DNA from: an uncultured Oscillibacter sp.
GTDB taxonomy: Bacteria > Bacillota > Clostridia > Oscillospirales > Oscillospiraceae
Direction: 5' to 3'
Assembly: GCA_900770295.1 (NCBI GenBank)
Contig: CAAGJQ010000153.1
Coordinates: 95,540 to 159,539, forward strand
DNA length: 64,000 nt
Positions 43,723 to 51,810 of the stretch are shown here, one piece after another. The position numbers were made by a program, and so were the translations under genes. The notes under the pieces were generated by a model that was given only the letters and a program-made list of their open reading frames with translations, searched no databases and was not told where the DNA came from. How positions within the stretch are numbered: position 1 is the stretch's first letter; each line of letters starts with the position of its first letter.

Positions 43723-44799
43723 ATGCTGAAAAAGCTGCGGCTGAGACAACTGTATATCGTGCTGGTGTGTCTGGCGGCAGTGGTCTCCCTCCTGCCTGGA
43801 AATGCCCGCGCCGCCAGCCGTATCGACACGGAGCGGCCCGTGTCCCTGACGCTGCATGATCAGAAGGATCAGGCTGTTTCCGGCGTGAAATTCTCCCTGT
43901 ACCGCGTGGCGGAGGTTTCCAGCGCCGCGACGTTCCGCCTGACGGGGGATTTTGCGGACTGCAAGGTATCTCTGGATCAGCCCTCCAGCGCCGATTGGCG
44001 GGCGCTTGCGGAGACGTTGGCGGCCTATGCGGCCAGGGATGGCCTGACGCCTCTGGACAGCGGCAGAACGGACAGCAATGGGGTCCTTCGGTTCCCCAAT
44101 CAGCAGGAGACGCTGCTGCCGGGGCTGTATCTGGTGGTGGGCGAGAGTCATACCTCCGGAAAGTACACCTATACGCCGTCACCGTTTCTGATCTGTCTGC
44201 CCAATCTGGACGAAAAGACGGATCAGTGGGTATATGACGAGACGGTGAACCCCAAATATACCTGGACAAAAGATGACGAAGGCAGCGATACCGTCAGCCG
44301 GAAGGTCCTGAAGGTCTGGGAGGACGACGGAAATGAGGCCATGCGCCCCCGGGAAGTCGTCGTTCAGCTGCTGCGGAACGGCAAGGTCTGGGACACGGTG
44401 ACATTGAATGAGAAGAATAACTGGCGCTATCTCTGGACCGGGCTGGACAAGGGAGATATCTGGCAGGTCGTGGAAAAGACCGTACCGGAGGGATACACGG
44501 TGTCCGTCAGCCAGGAGGGGATTACCTTTGTGGTGACGAATACCTATCACCCCGGCGAACCGGACAAGCCGGATACGCCCGATGGACCGGATCAGCCAGA
44601 TACGCCGAATCCTCCAAATCAGCCGGATCAGCCGGATGAACCGGGCCAGCCGGAGAAGCCGGATGCACCCGGAGAGCCGACAATCCCTCAAACCGGTGCG
44701 CTCTGGTGGCCGGTGCCGGTGCTGGCGGGAAGCGGAATGGTGCTGTTTATGACCGGCTGGGTCCGGGCACAGGGCCGGAGGCGTGAAGATGGCCGGTAA
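43723..44799 (+). CDS. Minor (basal) pilin with Cna-B-like domains and IPQTG sorting signal
   Basis: Secreted protein of 358 residues. Signal peptide about 1-31 (cut near ARAAS); a SpaA-like domain with LYRVAEVS and GVLRFPNQQETLLPGLYLVV; a Cna-B domain (SRKVLKVWEDDGNEAMRP to VTNTYHPG, about 195-280); a Pro-rich linker of PDxP repeats (about 282-318); sorting signal IPQTG at 321, membrane helix and Arg-rich tail. The linker and position suit a cell-wall anchor or base pilin. The last codons overlap the next sortase start by 11 bases. Confidence 0.85.
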   Translation: MLKKLRLRQLYIVLVCLAAVVSLLPGNARAASRIDTERPVSLTLHDQKDQAVSGVKFSLYRVAEVSSAATFRLTGDFADCKVSLDQPSSADWRALAETLAAYAARDGLTPLDSGRTDSNGVLRFPNQQETLLPGLYLVVGESHTSGKYTYTPSPFLICLPNLDEKTDQWVYDETVNPKYTWTKDDEGSDTVSRKVLKVWEDDGNEAMRPREVVVQLLRNGKVWDTVTLNEKNNWRYLWTGLDKGDIWQVVEKTVPEGYTVSVSQEGITFVVTNTYHPGEPDKPDTPDGPDQPDTPNPPNQPDQPDEPGQPEKPDAPGEPTIPQTGALWWPVPVLAGSGMVLFMTGWVRAQGRRREDGR

Positions 44800-45418
44800 G
44801 AACGCGAAAAACCGGAGGGGAACGTTTTTGATGGGCGCTGGGCTGCTGCTGGTCGCGGCAGCCCTTTTCCTGACGGTGTACAACCTGTGGGACGAGCGCA
44901 GGGCCACGGAGACTGCGGCCCAGACGATGGAGGAAATGGCCCCTCTGGTGGCGGAGGCCGTGATGCCGGAGGAGAGCGGTGAGGAAGTGATTCCCGACTA
45001 CCTGCTGGACCCCGGAATGGACCGGCCCACGGTGGAGATCGGCGGCAGAGATTATATCGGCACGCTGGAGATCCCGGCGCTGGAGCTGTCACTGCCGGTC
45101 ATCAGCCGGTGGAGCTATCCCAATCTGAAAATTGCCCCCTGCCGCTATGCGGGGGACACGTATGAGGATCACCTCATCATCGCGGGACATAACTATCAGT
45201 CTCACTTCGGCAGACTGAAGGAGCTGCTGCCGGGAGATCTGGTGCAGTTCACCGATGTGGACGGCAATGTCTTTTCTTACTCTGTGGTGGAGACTGAAAT
45301 TTTGAAAAAGACCGATGTGGAGGAGCTGGAGTCGGGGGATTGGGACCTGACGCTGTTTACCTGCACCATCGGAGGAAAGACGCGGGTCACGGTACGCTGC
45401 AAGGGCTGCGTGCGGTAA
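44789..45418 (+). CDS. Second sortase (class D/B-like)
   Basis: Sortase of 209 residues with one N-terminal membrane segment and an extracellular barrel. His134 in IIAGHNYQSH, Cys192 in TLFTCTIGG and Arg in TRVTVR form the active site. It lacks the C-terminal membrane segment of the class C enzyme, so it may anchor finished pili to the wall. The start ATG 44789 lies seven bases after GGAGG; a GTG at 44783 is also possible. Its 3' half is covered on the other strand by the run-on of the InlB-repeat gene. Confidence 0.88.
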   Translation: MAGKNAKNRRGTFLMGAGLLLVAAALFLTVYNLWDERRATETAAQTMEEMAPLVAEAVMPEESGEEVIPDYLLDPGMDRPTVEIGGRDYIGTLEIPALELSLPVISRWSYPNLKIAPCRYAGDTYEDHLIIAGHNYQSHFGRLKELLPGDLVQFTDVDGNVFSYSVVETEILKKTDVEELESGDWDLTLFTCTIGGKTRVTVRCKGCVR

Positions 45419-48049
45419 TGCGCGGCACATGGTAAAAGAAAACGCCCGGAGAGCCGCTCTCCGGGCGTTTTTCGCGGATTTACGGGACAGCTTATCGGTG
45501 CAGGCGCTCAGCGGGGCGCCGCCGCTGTCCAGATGGAACAGACGGTAGTAGGCCGTCCCGGCGGGGAAGCCGGCAGACAGCCGGAAAAAGCCGTCCACAG
45601 GGTTTGTGTAGGTACCCAGCAGCTGCCCACTTTTGCTGTAACATGCCAGAAAGACTTTTCCGCCCTTCCGCATCTCATCAGGGACGGCGATCACCGCGTT
45701 GGCGCTGGGCGTCCACTGGGCGTAAAACACGTAGCCGTAGACACTGGGGCGGTAATAGGCGGAGAAGGAGGCCCCCAAGTCATAGGCAATGCCGGTTCCG
45801 TCCGGCGCTGTGTTCCATCCGGCGAGGGTGTAGCCGTCCCGGGCCAGCGGACAGCCGCTCAGATAATTTGATGGCGTATCCTCCAGACTGTACAGTGGCC
45901 GGCCGAAGTCCACCAGGTCTGTGTCGGTCGCGGTGAGAAAGACCGTTTCGGCGCCGTCACTGCCGGCGCCGCCATTACCATTGTACAGAACGTAGTGGTT
46001 GATCCAGTTCCGGGTAAAGGTCTGCTCCTCGCAGACGGCCAGAAAGACCGTTCTGGCGGCGGATTCCGCCGTCCCGCCGGCCAGCCAGGCCGGACCCTCA
46101 TAGTGGCCAAAGTCCCGGTTGTCGGTCCAGCCCAGCAGCGTATAGCCCTCCAGAGCCTCCGGCAGGGTCAGCGCTCCGCCGTCGGTGGGGACGCGCTGGA
46201 AATTTTGACCATCGTAGTAGCCCTCTGTGACGAACAGAAGGGCATCGCTGGAGCCGCTCAGGTCGATGTACTGGGCGTACAGCGTCACATCCCCCTGGGG
46301 GACGAAGGTATAGTACTCCTCGCAGTAGCTGCTGACGATGTTGTAGGGACCATCGGAATCGCCCCGGTACCAGTCGCCGGAGCCGTCCTCCTTGGTGTTC
46401 CAGCCGTTGAAATACAGGTTCCGGCTGGCATCGTTATACTGGTGGGGAAGCTCGATGGCATCCCCCTGCCTGACAGCCATGACATAGGTCTTTTCCTCCA
46501 GCTGATAGGGGACCCAGGTCGTGCCATAGCAGGTGACGGTGTAGCCGCCCCAGACGGCGTAGAGCTCCAGCGCCTCACCGGAGGTAAGCTCCGGAAGGTC
46601 GGTGATCACCTCTCCGCCGGGGGACAGACTCCAGCCCTCCAGAACCTTGCCCGTCAATTGGAATCCCTGGTCCTCCAGGGTCGCTTCACCGGCGCTTACA
46701 GACAGCACCGCTTCGCCGCTGGAAGTGGTGCCGCCGTTGCCGTGGTAGACCACGGTGCGGTCATACAGGGTGAGCCACTGGGCGTACAGAGTCCGGCTCA
46801 TGCTCTCCGTAAGGCTGTCTCCGCCCTGGAAGGCCGTACCGCTGCCGTCTGCCTTTTCGTTCCACTCCAGGGGGCGGTGCCCCTCCCAGACGAACAGGTC
46901 GGATACATCCGGAAGCGTCCCGCCACGGACCGCCACCCGGCTGCCGCCGGAGGACCGCTCCGTGCCGCCGTTGCCCGCATAGGTCACATAGTTCCGGCCG
47001 TCGCCGTAGACCGCGTACAGCGTGGCGCCGGAGGCCAGGTCCGCGGCCTTCTCACCGGGCCAGTACAGGTCCGTCACACGCTCCCCGGGGGAATCGTCCG
47101 GCTCCGCGCTCCAGCCGAGAAAGGTCTTGCCGTCCAGAGTAAAGGTGCTGGGAATGGAGACCGTTCCGTCGCTTTGGAACGTGCGGGTCGTGGTGCCGTA
47201 ATAACCGTTCACAAAGAGTACGTAGTCACCGTCAGGCAGGGCGGTCCAGTTGGCCGTAAAGGTGACCTCCAGATCTTCCGGCAGAAAGCTGTTCTTTGGA
47301 TAGTAGGAATGGCTGTTGGCACTCCAACTCCGCAGGTAATACCCGTCTCTGGACACGGCGGGGAGAAAGTCCGTCAGAGTTCCATAGGGAACGACCTTTG
47401 TCACGACTCCGCCGTCCGTGCCCTCGATGGTCCCGCCGCCGGGGTTCAAATGCAGCGTGACCTGATCGCAGACCGCGTGGACGCAGGGCTGATTTCCATA
47501 CGCGGCCACCGAAGAAAGAGCGTTCTCGCCGGTCCCGGCCTCCAGCGTGACAGTTCCGTTGATCTTGCCGTTGATATCCCCGATCTTGATGCTGGCGCTG
47601 GCTTTCAGCGCGGGGACATCGCTGCTACCGGAGATCGCTGTCAGCTCACCGGGGAGCCGGATGCTCATCCAGCTTTTGGCGGCCTCCAGAGCGGGCGAGC
47701 CGCTGCCGCCCTGGACACGGAGGGAGCTGCCGGGGAGAAATGTGATCTGTATCAGATCGGCGGAGATACCCGGCCCCTCTGTGGCGGTGACCGTGCACTT
47801 GCCCTGCACCTTTACGGTGGTCAGGGGACCGGAAAAGAGTATGGGCCCGCCGGTATAACCGGACAGGGACAGTGTGTTGTTTTCATACGTCCAGCCTGCT
47901 CCGGCAGCGTCTCCGGTATAGGACTGCCCGTCGATGATATAGTCCTCGCCGGCCGCCTGCGCGGCGGGGACAAACAGCGGACTGACAGTTGTCAGCAGCA
48001 TCAGCAGCACCAGATTGAGACTGATGAGCCGCCGGTATTCACACCGCAT
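45089..48049 (-). CDS. Secreted InlB B-repeat (Listeria-Bacteroides repeat) protein, 3' end doubtful
   Basis: The frame is 986 codons from ATG 48049 (behind GGGAGGG). Signal peptide about 1-33, a beta-solenoid-like N-terminal part, then several InlB B-repeats (LxxWNxxxDGSG...LYAQW form), as in many gut-surface proteins. No LPXTG or membrane anchor is seen. The last 130 or so codons (after about 45490) run through the terminator at 45441-45472 and the sortase on the opposite strand and are Arg/Leu-rich, unlike the rest. Two TAA codons in the neighbouring frame at 45480-45482 and about 45492 suggest a lost base just before the true end. Real length is probably near 855 residues. Confidence 0.75.
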   Translation of the reverse strand: MRCEYRRLISLNLVLLMLLTTVSPLFVPAAQAAGEDYIIDGQSYTGDAAGAGWTYENNTLSLSGYTGGPILFSGPLTTVKVQGKCTVTATEGPGISADLIQITFLPGSSLRVQGGSGSPALEAAKSWMSIRLPGELTAISGSSDVPALKASASIKIGDINGKINGTVTLEAGTGENALSSVAAYGNQPCVHAVCDQVTLHLNPGGGTIEGTDGGVVTKVVPYGTLTDFLPAVSRDGYYLRSWSANSHSYYPKNSFLPEDLEVTFTANWTALPDGDYVLFVNGYYGTTTRTFQSDGTVSIPSTFTLDGKTFLGWSAEPDDSPGERVTDLYWPGEKAADLASGATLYAVYGDGRNYVTYAGNGGTERSSGGSRVAVRGGTLPDVSDLFVWEGHRPLEWNEKADGSGTAFQGGDSLTESMSRTLYAQWLTLYDRTVVYHGNGGTTSSGEAVLSVSAGEATLEDQGFQLTGKVLEGWSLSPGGEVITDLPELTSGEALELYAVWGGYTVTCYGTTWVPYQLEEKTYVMAVRQGDAIELPHQYNDASRNLYFNGWNTKEDGSGDWYRGDSDGPYNIVSSYCEEYYTFVPQGDVTLYAQYIDLSGSSDALLFVTEGYYDGQNFQRVPTDGGALTLPEALEGYTLLGWTDNRDFGHYEGPAWLAGGTAESAARTVFLAVCEEQTFTRNWINHYVLYNGNGGAGSDGAETVFLTATDTDLVDFGRPLYSLEDTPSNYLSGCPLARDGYTLAGWNTAPDGTGIAYDLGASFSAYYRPSVYGYVFYAQWTPSANAVIAVPDEMRKGGKVFLACYSKSGQLLGTYTNPVDGFFRLSAGFPAGTAYYRLFHLDSGGAPLSACTDKLSRKSAKNARRAALRAFSFTMCRALPHAALAAYRDPRLSSDGAGKQRQVPIPRLQLLHIGLFQNFSLHHRVRKDIAVHIGELHQISRQQLLQSAEVRLIVMSRDDEVILIRVPRIAAGGNFQIGIAPPADDRQ
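45441..45472. terminator. Terminator between the pilus locus and the InlB-repeat gene
   Basis: Perfect stem AACGCCCGGAGAG / CTCTCCGGGCGTT, loop CCG; T-rich on both strands. Confidence 0.85.
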
Positions 48050-48089
48050 CTCAAACCCTCCCCGTCAGATGATGAATCCTGTTAAATCC

Positions 48090-48118
48090 ACTATAATCAA
48101 CGGAGAGACTATTTGCAA
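48090..48118 (-). promoter_or_regulatory. Promoter of the InlB-repeat gene
   Basis: On the minus strand TTGCAA (48113-48118), 17 bases, TATAGT (48090-48095). Confidence 0.6.
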
Positions 48119-48217
48119 GAGCGAACTTGAAATGGGGCGCGCACGGCCGGGACAGGTGAGAATACGGCCGCGATTACACGGGGGAACTGGCACAGACAGG
48201 AGCGCTGTCAAGGGCCT

Positions 48218-48880
48218 TCACTTGTTTTCCTTCATCGCGTTGAATCCAATTAAAACGGCCCAGACATAGGCACAGGTCTTGGGAATCATTAGCATTCCCA
48301 CGGCCGGAACCGTATCCGCGAACAGTACCACGGGAATGTAGCAGGCAAAGCTCACCACCACGGCCAGCCACAGATGGCGGAAGGGCCTGTCCTGCTTTTC
48401 CCTCGCGCTGCGGTAAAACAGCACCACGATCAGCACACCGAGCATGGTAAAAGGAATGTTGCGGTAAATACCCCAGGAGAGCGGCGGGGCCGCGCTGGTC
48501 CAGGCATTTTGCGGCATGAGGCACAGGGCAATACGGGCCAAGGCCAGAACCCACACGGCGGCTGTTATTCCATTTTGACCGCTGATCCGATACCGGGCCC
48601 GCCATACATAGTAAAGCAGCACATAGAACAGCGTCATGGTGATGGATGTGACCAGCTTGCCGATGCCCAGCGCTGCTGTGTAGTTTTCCAGTCCCGTGGT
48701 GCAGAGGGCAACGGCCCGGGGCACCAGGTGAAATGCGTCGCCGCAGCCCAGCGTCACCGCCATTATGCCGTACAGCAGGTATTGCTGTCTCCCCCTGCTG
48801 CCCCGGATCATGAGAATGCCTAGGGTAATGACAGTCACCAGATATACGATGTCAAACAGCGTCTCAAAAATTGCCTGCAT
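48218..48880 (-). CDS. Polytopic membrane protein linked to a TetR regulator, unknown function
   Basis: Membrane protein of 220 residues with about seven hydrophobic helices. Polar/charged points in helices include GCGDAFHLVPR and HLWLAVVVSF. It shows no catalytic motif that I know. AGGAGG precedes the ATG at 48880. It is transcribed with the TetR gene 71 bases upstream, which suggests that it is the regulated effector, for example an exporter or sensor. A G/C-rich near-palindrome followed by TTTTT in the gap between them (48928-48945) may reduce read-through. Confidence 0.75.
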   Translation of the reverse strand: MQAIFETLFDIVYLVTVITLGILMIRGSRGRQQYLLYGIMAVTLGCGDAFHLVPRAVALCTTGLENYTAALGIGKLVTSITMTLFYVLLYYVWRARYRISGQNGITAAVWVLALARIALCLMPQNAWTSAAPPLSWGIYRNIPFTMLGVLIVVLFYRSAREKQDRPFRHLWLAVVVSFACYIPVVLFADTVPAVGMLMIPKTCAYVWAVLIGFNAMKENK

Positions 48881-48951
48881 GAGTGATTCCTCCTGATTTA
48901 AAGCATGTTCCTTTTATGAAAAAGAGTACCCGCCCCGGGGCGGAGTGCCCG

Positions 48952-49512
48952 TTATCCGTAGATGCTCCTGCGGATGATCTCCAGCAGCACGGCGCAGTCC
49001 GGCTGCCCCTGAACCAGCAGGATCAGCAGATGATCCAGCACAAAGCTGACAAAATCCTCCTGGGTAAAGGAGGGCGAAAAGGCATGTTCCCGGATGGCCC
49101 TGTCGGTGCGCAGGATCTCCAGCATCCCGGCTTTTATATGTGCGAAGGTGTGCTCCATGGTACTTTTGGCCTCGCCCCGTTTGGAGGCGGCGATGCTGAT
49201 GGAGTGGCCTGTCAGGAAATGAGGGTACTCCTCTGCACCCTTCCGGATACGCGCATACAGGTCCGCCACATAGTCGGAGAAAGAAGAGTCCGCCCTGTAC
49301 CGCTGGGGCGTGTGGAAAATGTCCTTCCAGATGCTCTCCACGGTGGCCAGTACCAGCTCGTCCTTGTCCGCGTAATAGTTGTACAGCGTCCCCAGGGCGA
49401 TATGACACTCGTCGGCGACAGACCGCATATTCAGGGCCGTCAACCCGCTCTCCGCTACGATGTGCCTGCACACCTGCATAATAGATTCCTTTGAAGTGAT
49501 GACGGTATTCAT
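48952..49512 (-). CDS. TetR-family transcriptional regulator
   Basis: Regulator of 186 residues: an N-terminal helix-turn-helix of the TetR type (SKESIMQVCRHIVAESGLTA, then MRSVADECHIALGTLYNYYADK) and a helical ligand domain. The HTH core GTLYNYYADKDEL is diagnostic. The ATG at 49512 follows GGAGGT; the frame upstream is open but runs through the operator and promoter. A perfect palindrome between promoter and gene indicates autorepression and control of the following membrane gene. Confidence 0.9.
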   Translation of the reverse strand: MNTVITSKESIMQVCRHIVAESGLTALNMRSVADECHIALGTLYNYYADKDELVLATVESIWKDIFHTPQRYRADSSFSDYVADLYARIRKGAEEYPHFLTGHSISIAASKRGEAKSTMEHTFAHIKAGMLEILRTDRAIREHAFSPSFTQEDFVSFVLDHLLILLVQGQPDCAVLLEIIRRSIYG

Positions 49513-49526
49513 GCTGATACCTCCAA

Positions 49527-49569
49527 AATGAACAATGTTCATTATGCCTTGCATTTGCGCCGCTGTCAA
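49527..49569 (-). promoter_or_regulatory. Promoter and autoregulatory operator of the TetR operon
   Basis: On the minus strand TTGACA (49564-49569), 17 bases, CATAAT (49541-49546). The perfect palindrome AATGAAC-ATT-GTTCATT (49527-49543) overlaps the -10 end and the start of transcription. Confidence 0.85.
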
Positions 49570-49622
49570 GCGCTTTCTGCATACGGCCCCGCCGCGCGGC
49601 GAGCAGCCGGCGCGCATGACAG

Positions 49623-49656
49623 AAAAAACCGCCGCAGAACGAACGTTCTGCGGCGG
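49623..49656 (-). terminator. Terminator of the diaminopimelate decarboxylase gene
   Basis: Twelve-pair stem CCGCCGCAGAAC / GTTCTGCGGCGG with a four-base loop; six T follow on the minus strand. Confidence 0.9.
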
Positions 49657-49661
49657 TACGC

Positions 49662-50918
49662 TCACCAGACCAGCGTGGAGAAGTAATCCTCCACCGTTTC
49701 GGCTCTCCGGATCATCTCCACGGAGCCGTCCTCCTTCAGCAGCAGCTCGGCGGAGCGGAGCTTGCCGTTGTAGTTATAGCCCATGGAGAAGCCGTGGGCG
49801 CCGGTGTCGTGGATGACCAGAAGGTCGCCCATGTCGATTTCAGGCAGCATCCGGTCCACGGCGAATTTATCGTTGTTTTCGCACAGACCGCCCACCACAT
49901 CGTATTTGTGATCGCAGGGGGCGTTCTCCTTGCCCATAACAGTGATGTGATGATAGGAGCCGTACATGGCGGGCCGCATCAGGTTGCAGGCGCAGGCGTC
50001 CACGCCGATGTACTCCTTGTAGATGTGCTTTTCGTGGATGGCGCGGGTGACCAGATGGCCGTAGGGGGCCAGCATGAAGCGGCCCAGCTCGGTATACAGG
50101 GACACATCGTCCATGCCGGCGGGGACCAGGATCTCCTCGTAGGCTTTCCGGACGCCCTCGCCGATGACGGCGATGTCATTGGCGGGCTGCTCGGGCTTGT
50201 AGGGGATGCCCACGCCGCCGGAGAGGTTGATGAAGGTGATATGGACGCCGGTCTCCTGCTTCAGGTCCACCGCCAGCTGGAACAGAATGCGGGCCAGAGC
50301 GGGATAGTACTCGTTGGAGATGGTGTTGGAGGCCAGGAAGCTGTGGATGCCGAACTCCTTGGCGCCCTTGGCGGCCAGACGGGTGAAGGCCTCGGCAATC
50401 TGGGCGCGGGTCATGCCGTACTTGGCATCGCCGGGGTTGTCCATGACCTGGAAGCCCTCCCGGGTCTCGCCCAGGGTGAACACGCCGCCGGGATTGTAGC
50501 GGCAGCAGACCTTCTCGGGAATCTTCCCGATGGACTGCTCCAGGTAGTCCACCATCGTCAGGTCATCCAGGTTGATGATAGCGCCCAGCTTGTCCGCCAG
50601 CTGGAATTCCGAAGCCGGGGTGTCGTTGGAGGAGAACATGATGTGCTCGCCGGTGATGCCGCATTTTTCGGACATCAGAAGCTCGGTCATGGAGGAACAG
50701 TCGCAGCCGCAGCCCTCTTCCTTCAGAATTTTCAAAATGGCGGGAGTGGGGGTGGCCTTCACGGCGAAGTACTCCCGGTAGCCGGGATTCCAGGCGAAAG
50801 CGGCCTTCAGGCGGCGGGCGTTCTCCCGGATGCCGGTTTCGTCATAGATATGGAACGGGGTGGGATACTGGGCGGCGATGGCCTCCAGCTGGTCCTTTGT
50901 CACAAACGGCGTTTTCAT
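49662..50918 (-). CDS. lysA: Diaminopimelate decarboxylase family, PLP-dependent
   Basis: Fold-type III PLP decarboxylase of 418 residues. The PLP Lys is in YFAVKATPTP; the Gly-rich phosphate loop is in NLSGGVGIPY; the partner-subunit Cys region is GVDACACNLMRPAMYGSYHH and the substrate region is GGLCENNDKF. It would make lysine from meso-diaminopimelate in the cytoplasm. The Met at 50918 lies eight bases after GAGG; the open frame begins with TTG at 50933. It is a single gene. Closely related decarboxylases for other diamino acids exist, so the substrate is likely rather than proven. Confidence 0.85.
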   Translation of the reverse strand: MKTPFVTKDQLEAIAAQYPTPFHIYDETGIRENARRLKAAFAWNPGYREYFAVKATPTPAILKILKEEGCGCDCSSMTELLMSEKCGITGEHIMFSSNDTPASEFQLADKLGAIINLDDLTMVDYLEQSIGKIPEKVCCRYNPGGVFTLGETREGFQVMDNPGDAKYGMTRAQIAEAFTRLAAKGAKEFGIHSFLASNTISNEYYPALARILFQLAVDLKQETGVHITFINLSGGVGIPYKPEQPANDIAVIGEGVRKAYEEILVPAGMDDVSLYTELGRFMLAPYGHLVTRAIHEKHIYKEYIGVDACACNLMRPAMYGSYHHITVMGKENAPCDHKYDVVGGLCENNDKFAVDRMLPEIDMGDLLVIHDTGAHGFSMGYNYNGKLRSAELLLKEDGSVEMIRRAETVEDYFSTLVW

Positions 50919-51088
50919 GGGCGGCGACCTCAAATCTTTTCAGTGTGGGACGGGCCGGATGGCCCGAAACTGTGTTCTATTTTACGTGCCTTTTCCCGGC
51001 TCGTCAAGAAAAATGGAGAAAAATGGCGAACTGCACGGGATTTCCCCAGGAGAAGAGACGGTTTTTGTGATGATTTTGGAGGTGATAC

Positions 51089-51141
51089 GCTATTTTTGCG
51101 AAAAAATAGCCCTTGCTTTCCGGCGGACGGCATCTTAGAAT
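51089..51141 (+). promoter_or_regulatory. Promoter of the selenium/sulfur cluster with upstream dyad
   Basis: TTGCTT (51113-51118), 17 bases, TAGAAT (51136-51141). The perfect inverted repeat GCTATTTTT-GCGA-AAAAATAGC (51089-51110) touches the -35 box and may bind a regulator. Confidence 0.55.
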
Positions 51142-51192
51142 AAAAGGGACAAACAGAAAACGGAGCCGCCTTGGCGGAGAAAGGAAACGCAT

Positions 51193-51810
51193 ATGGAGAA
51201 GATCGTCGTTAACGCCGTGGGAGAGCAGTGCCCTATCCCCGTGGTGAAGGCCACCCGCGCCCTGCGGGAGATGCGGGAGCCGGGGACGCTGGAGGTCCAT
51301 GTGGACAATGAGATCGCCGTCCAGAACCTGACCCGGATGGCGGGAGGCCATCACCTGACGGCAAAGGCGGAGAAGATCGCGGAGAAGGAGTTCGTGGTCA
51401 CTATGGAGGTCACCGCCCCGGTCGGTGACACGCCTGTGGAGGAGCCGGAACTGGCCTGCGCGCCGGACATGCGGGGCGACTTCGTGGTGGCGGTGGACAC
51501 CGACGCCATGGGCCGGGGCAGCGAGGAGTTGGGCAGAACGCTGATGAAGGGCTTTTTGTTCGCTGTCAGCCAGCTGCCGGTGCTGCCGAAAACCATGCTG
51601 TTCTATAACGGCGGCGCCAAGCTGACCACGGAGGGCTCGGATTCCCTGGAGGACCTGAAAAAGATGGAGGCCCAGGGCGTGGAGATCCTGACCTGCGGCA
51701 CCTGCCTGAATTACTACGGCCTGACAGAAAAGCTGGCCGTGGGCGGCGTCACCAATATGTACAGCATCGTGGAGAAGCTGGCGGGCGCGGGCAAGGTGGT
51801 CAAGCCGTGA
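51193..51810 (+). CDS. yedF: Sulfurtransferase-like selenium metabolism protein YedF
   Basis: Two-domain protein of 205 residues: an N-terminal TusA/SirA-like domain with the CPIPV motif (Cys13, sulfur or selenium carrier) and a C-terminal DsrE/DsrF-like domain with ILTCGTCLNYYGL. This fusion is linked to selenium-using Clostridia. It would accept sulfane sulfur or selenium from the desulfurase encoded next and hand it on. AAAGGAAACG precedes ATG; the stop overlaps the next GTG. Part of a tight three- or four-gene run. Confidence 0.9.
   Translation: MEKIVVNAVGEQCPIPVVKATRALREMREPGTLEVHVDNEIAVQNLTRMAGGHHLTAKAEKIAEKEFVVTMEVTAPVGDTPVEEPELACAPDMRGDFVVAVDTDAMGRGSEELGRTLMKGFLFAVSQLPVLPKTMLFYNGGAKLTTEGSDSLEDLKKMEAQGVEILTCGTCLNYYGLTEKLAVGGVTNMYSIVEKLAGAGKVVKP

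Noticed and set aside
51042..51141. A 21-codon frame before yedF
   Set aside because: Its ribosome site is poor and it overlaps the promoter and dyad.
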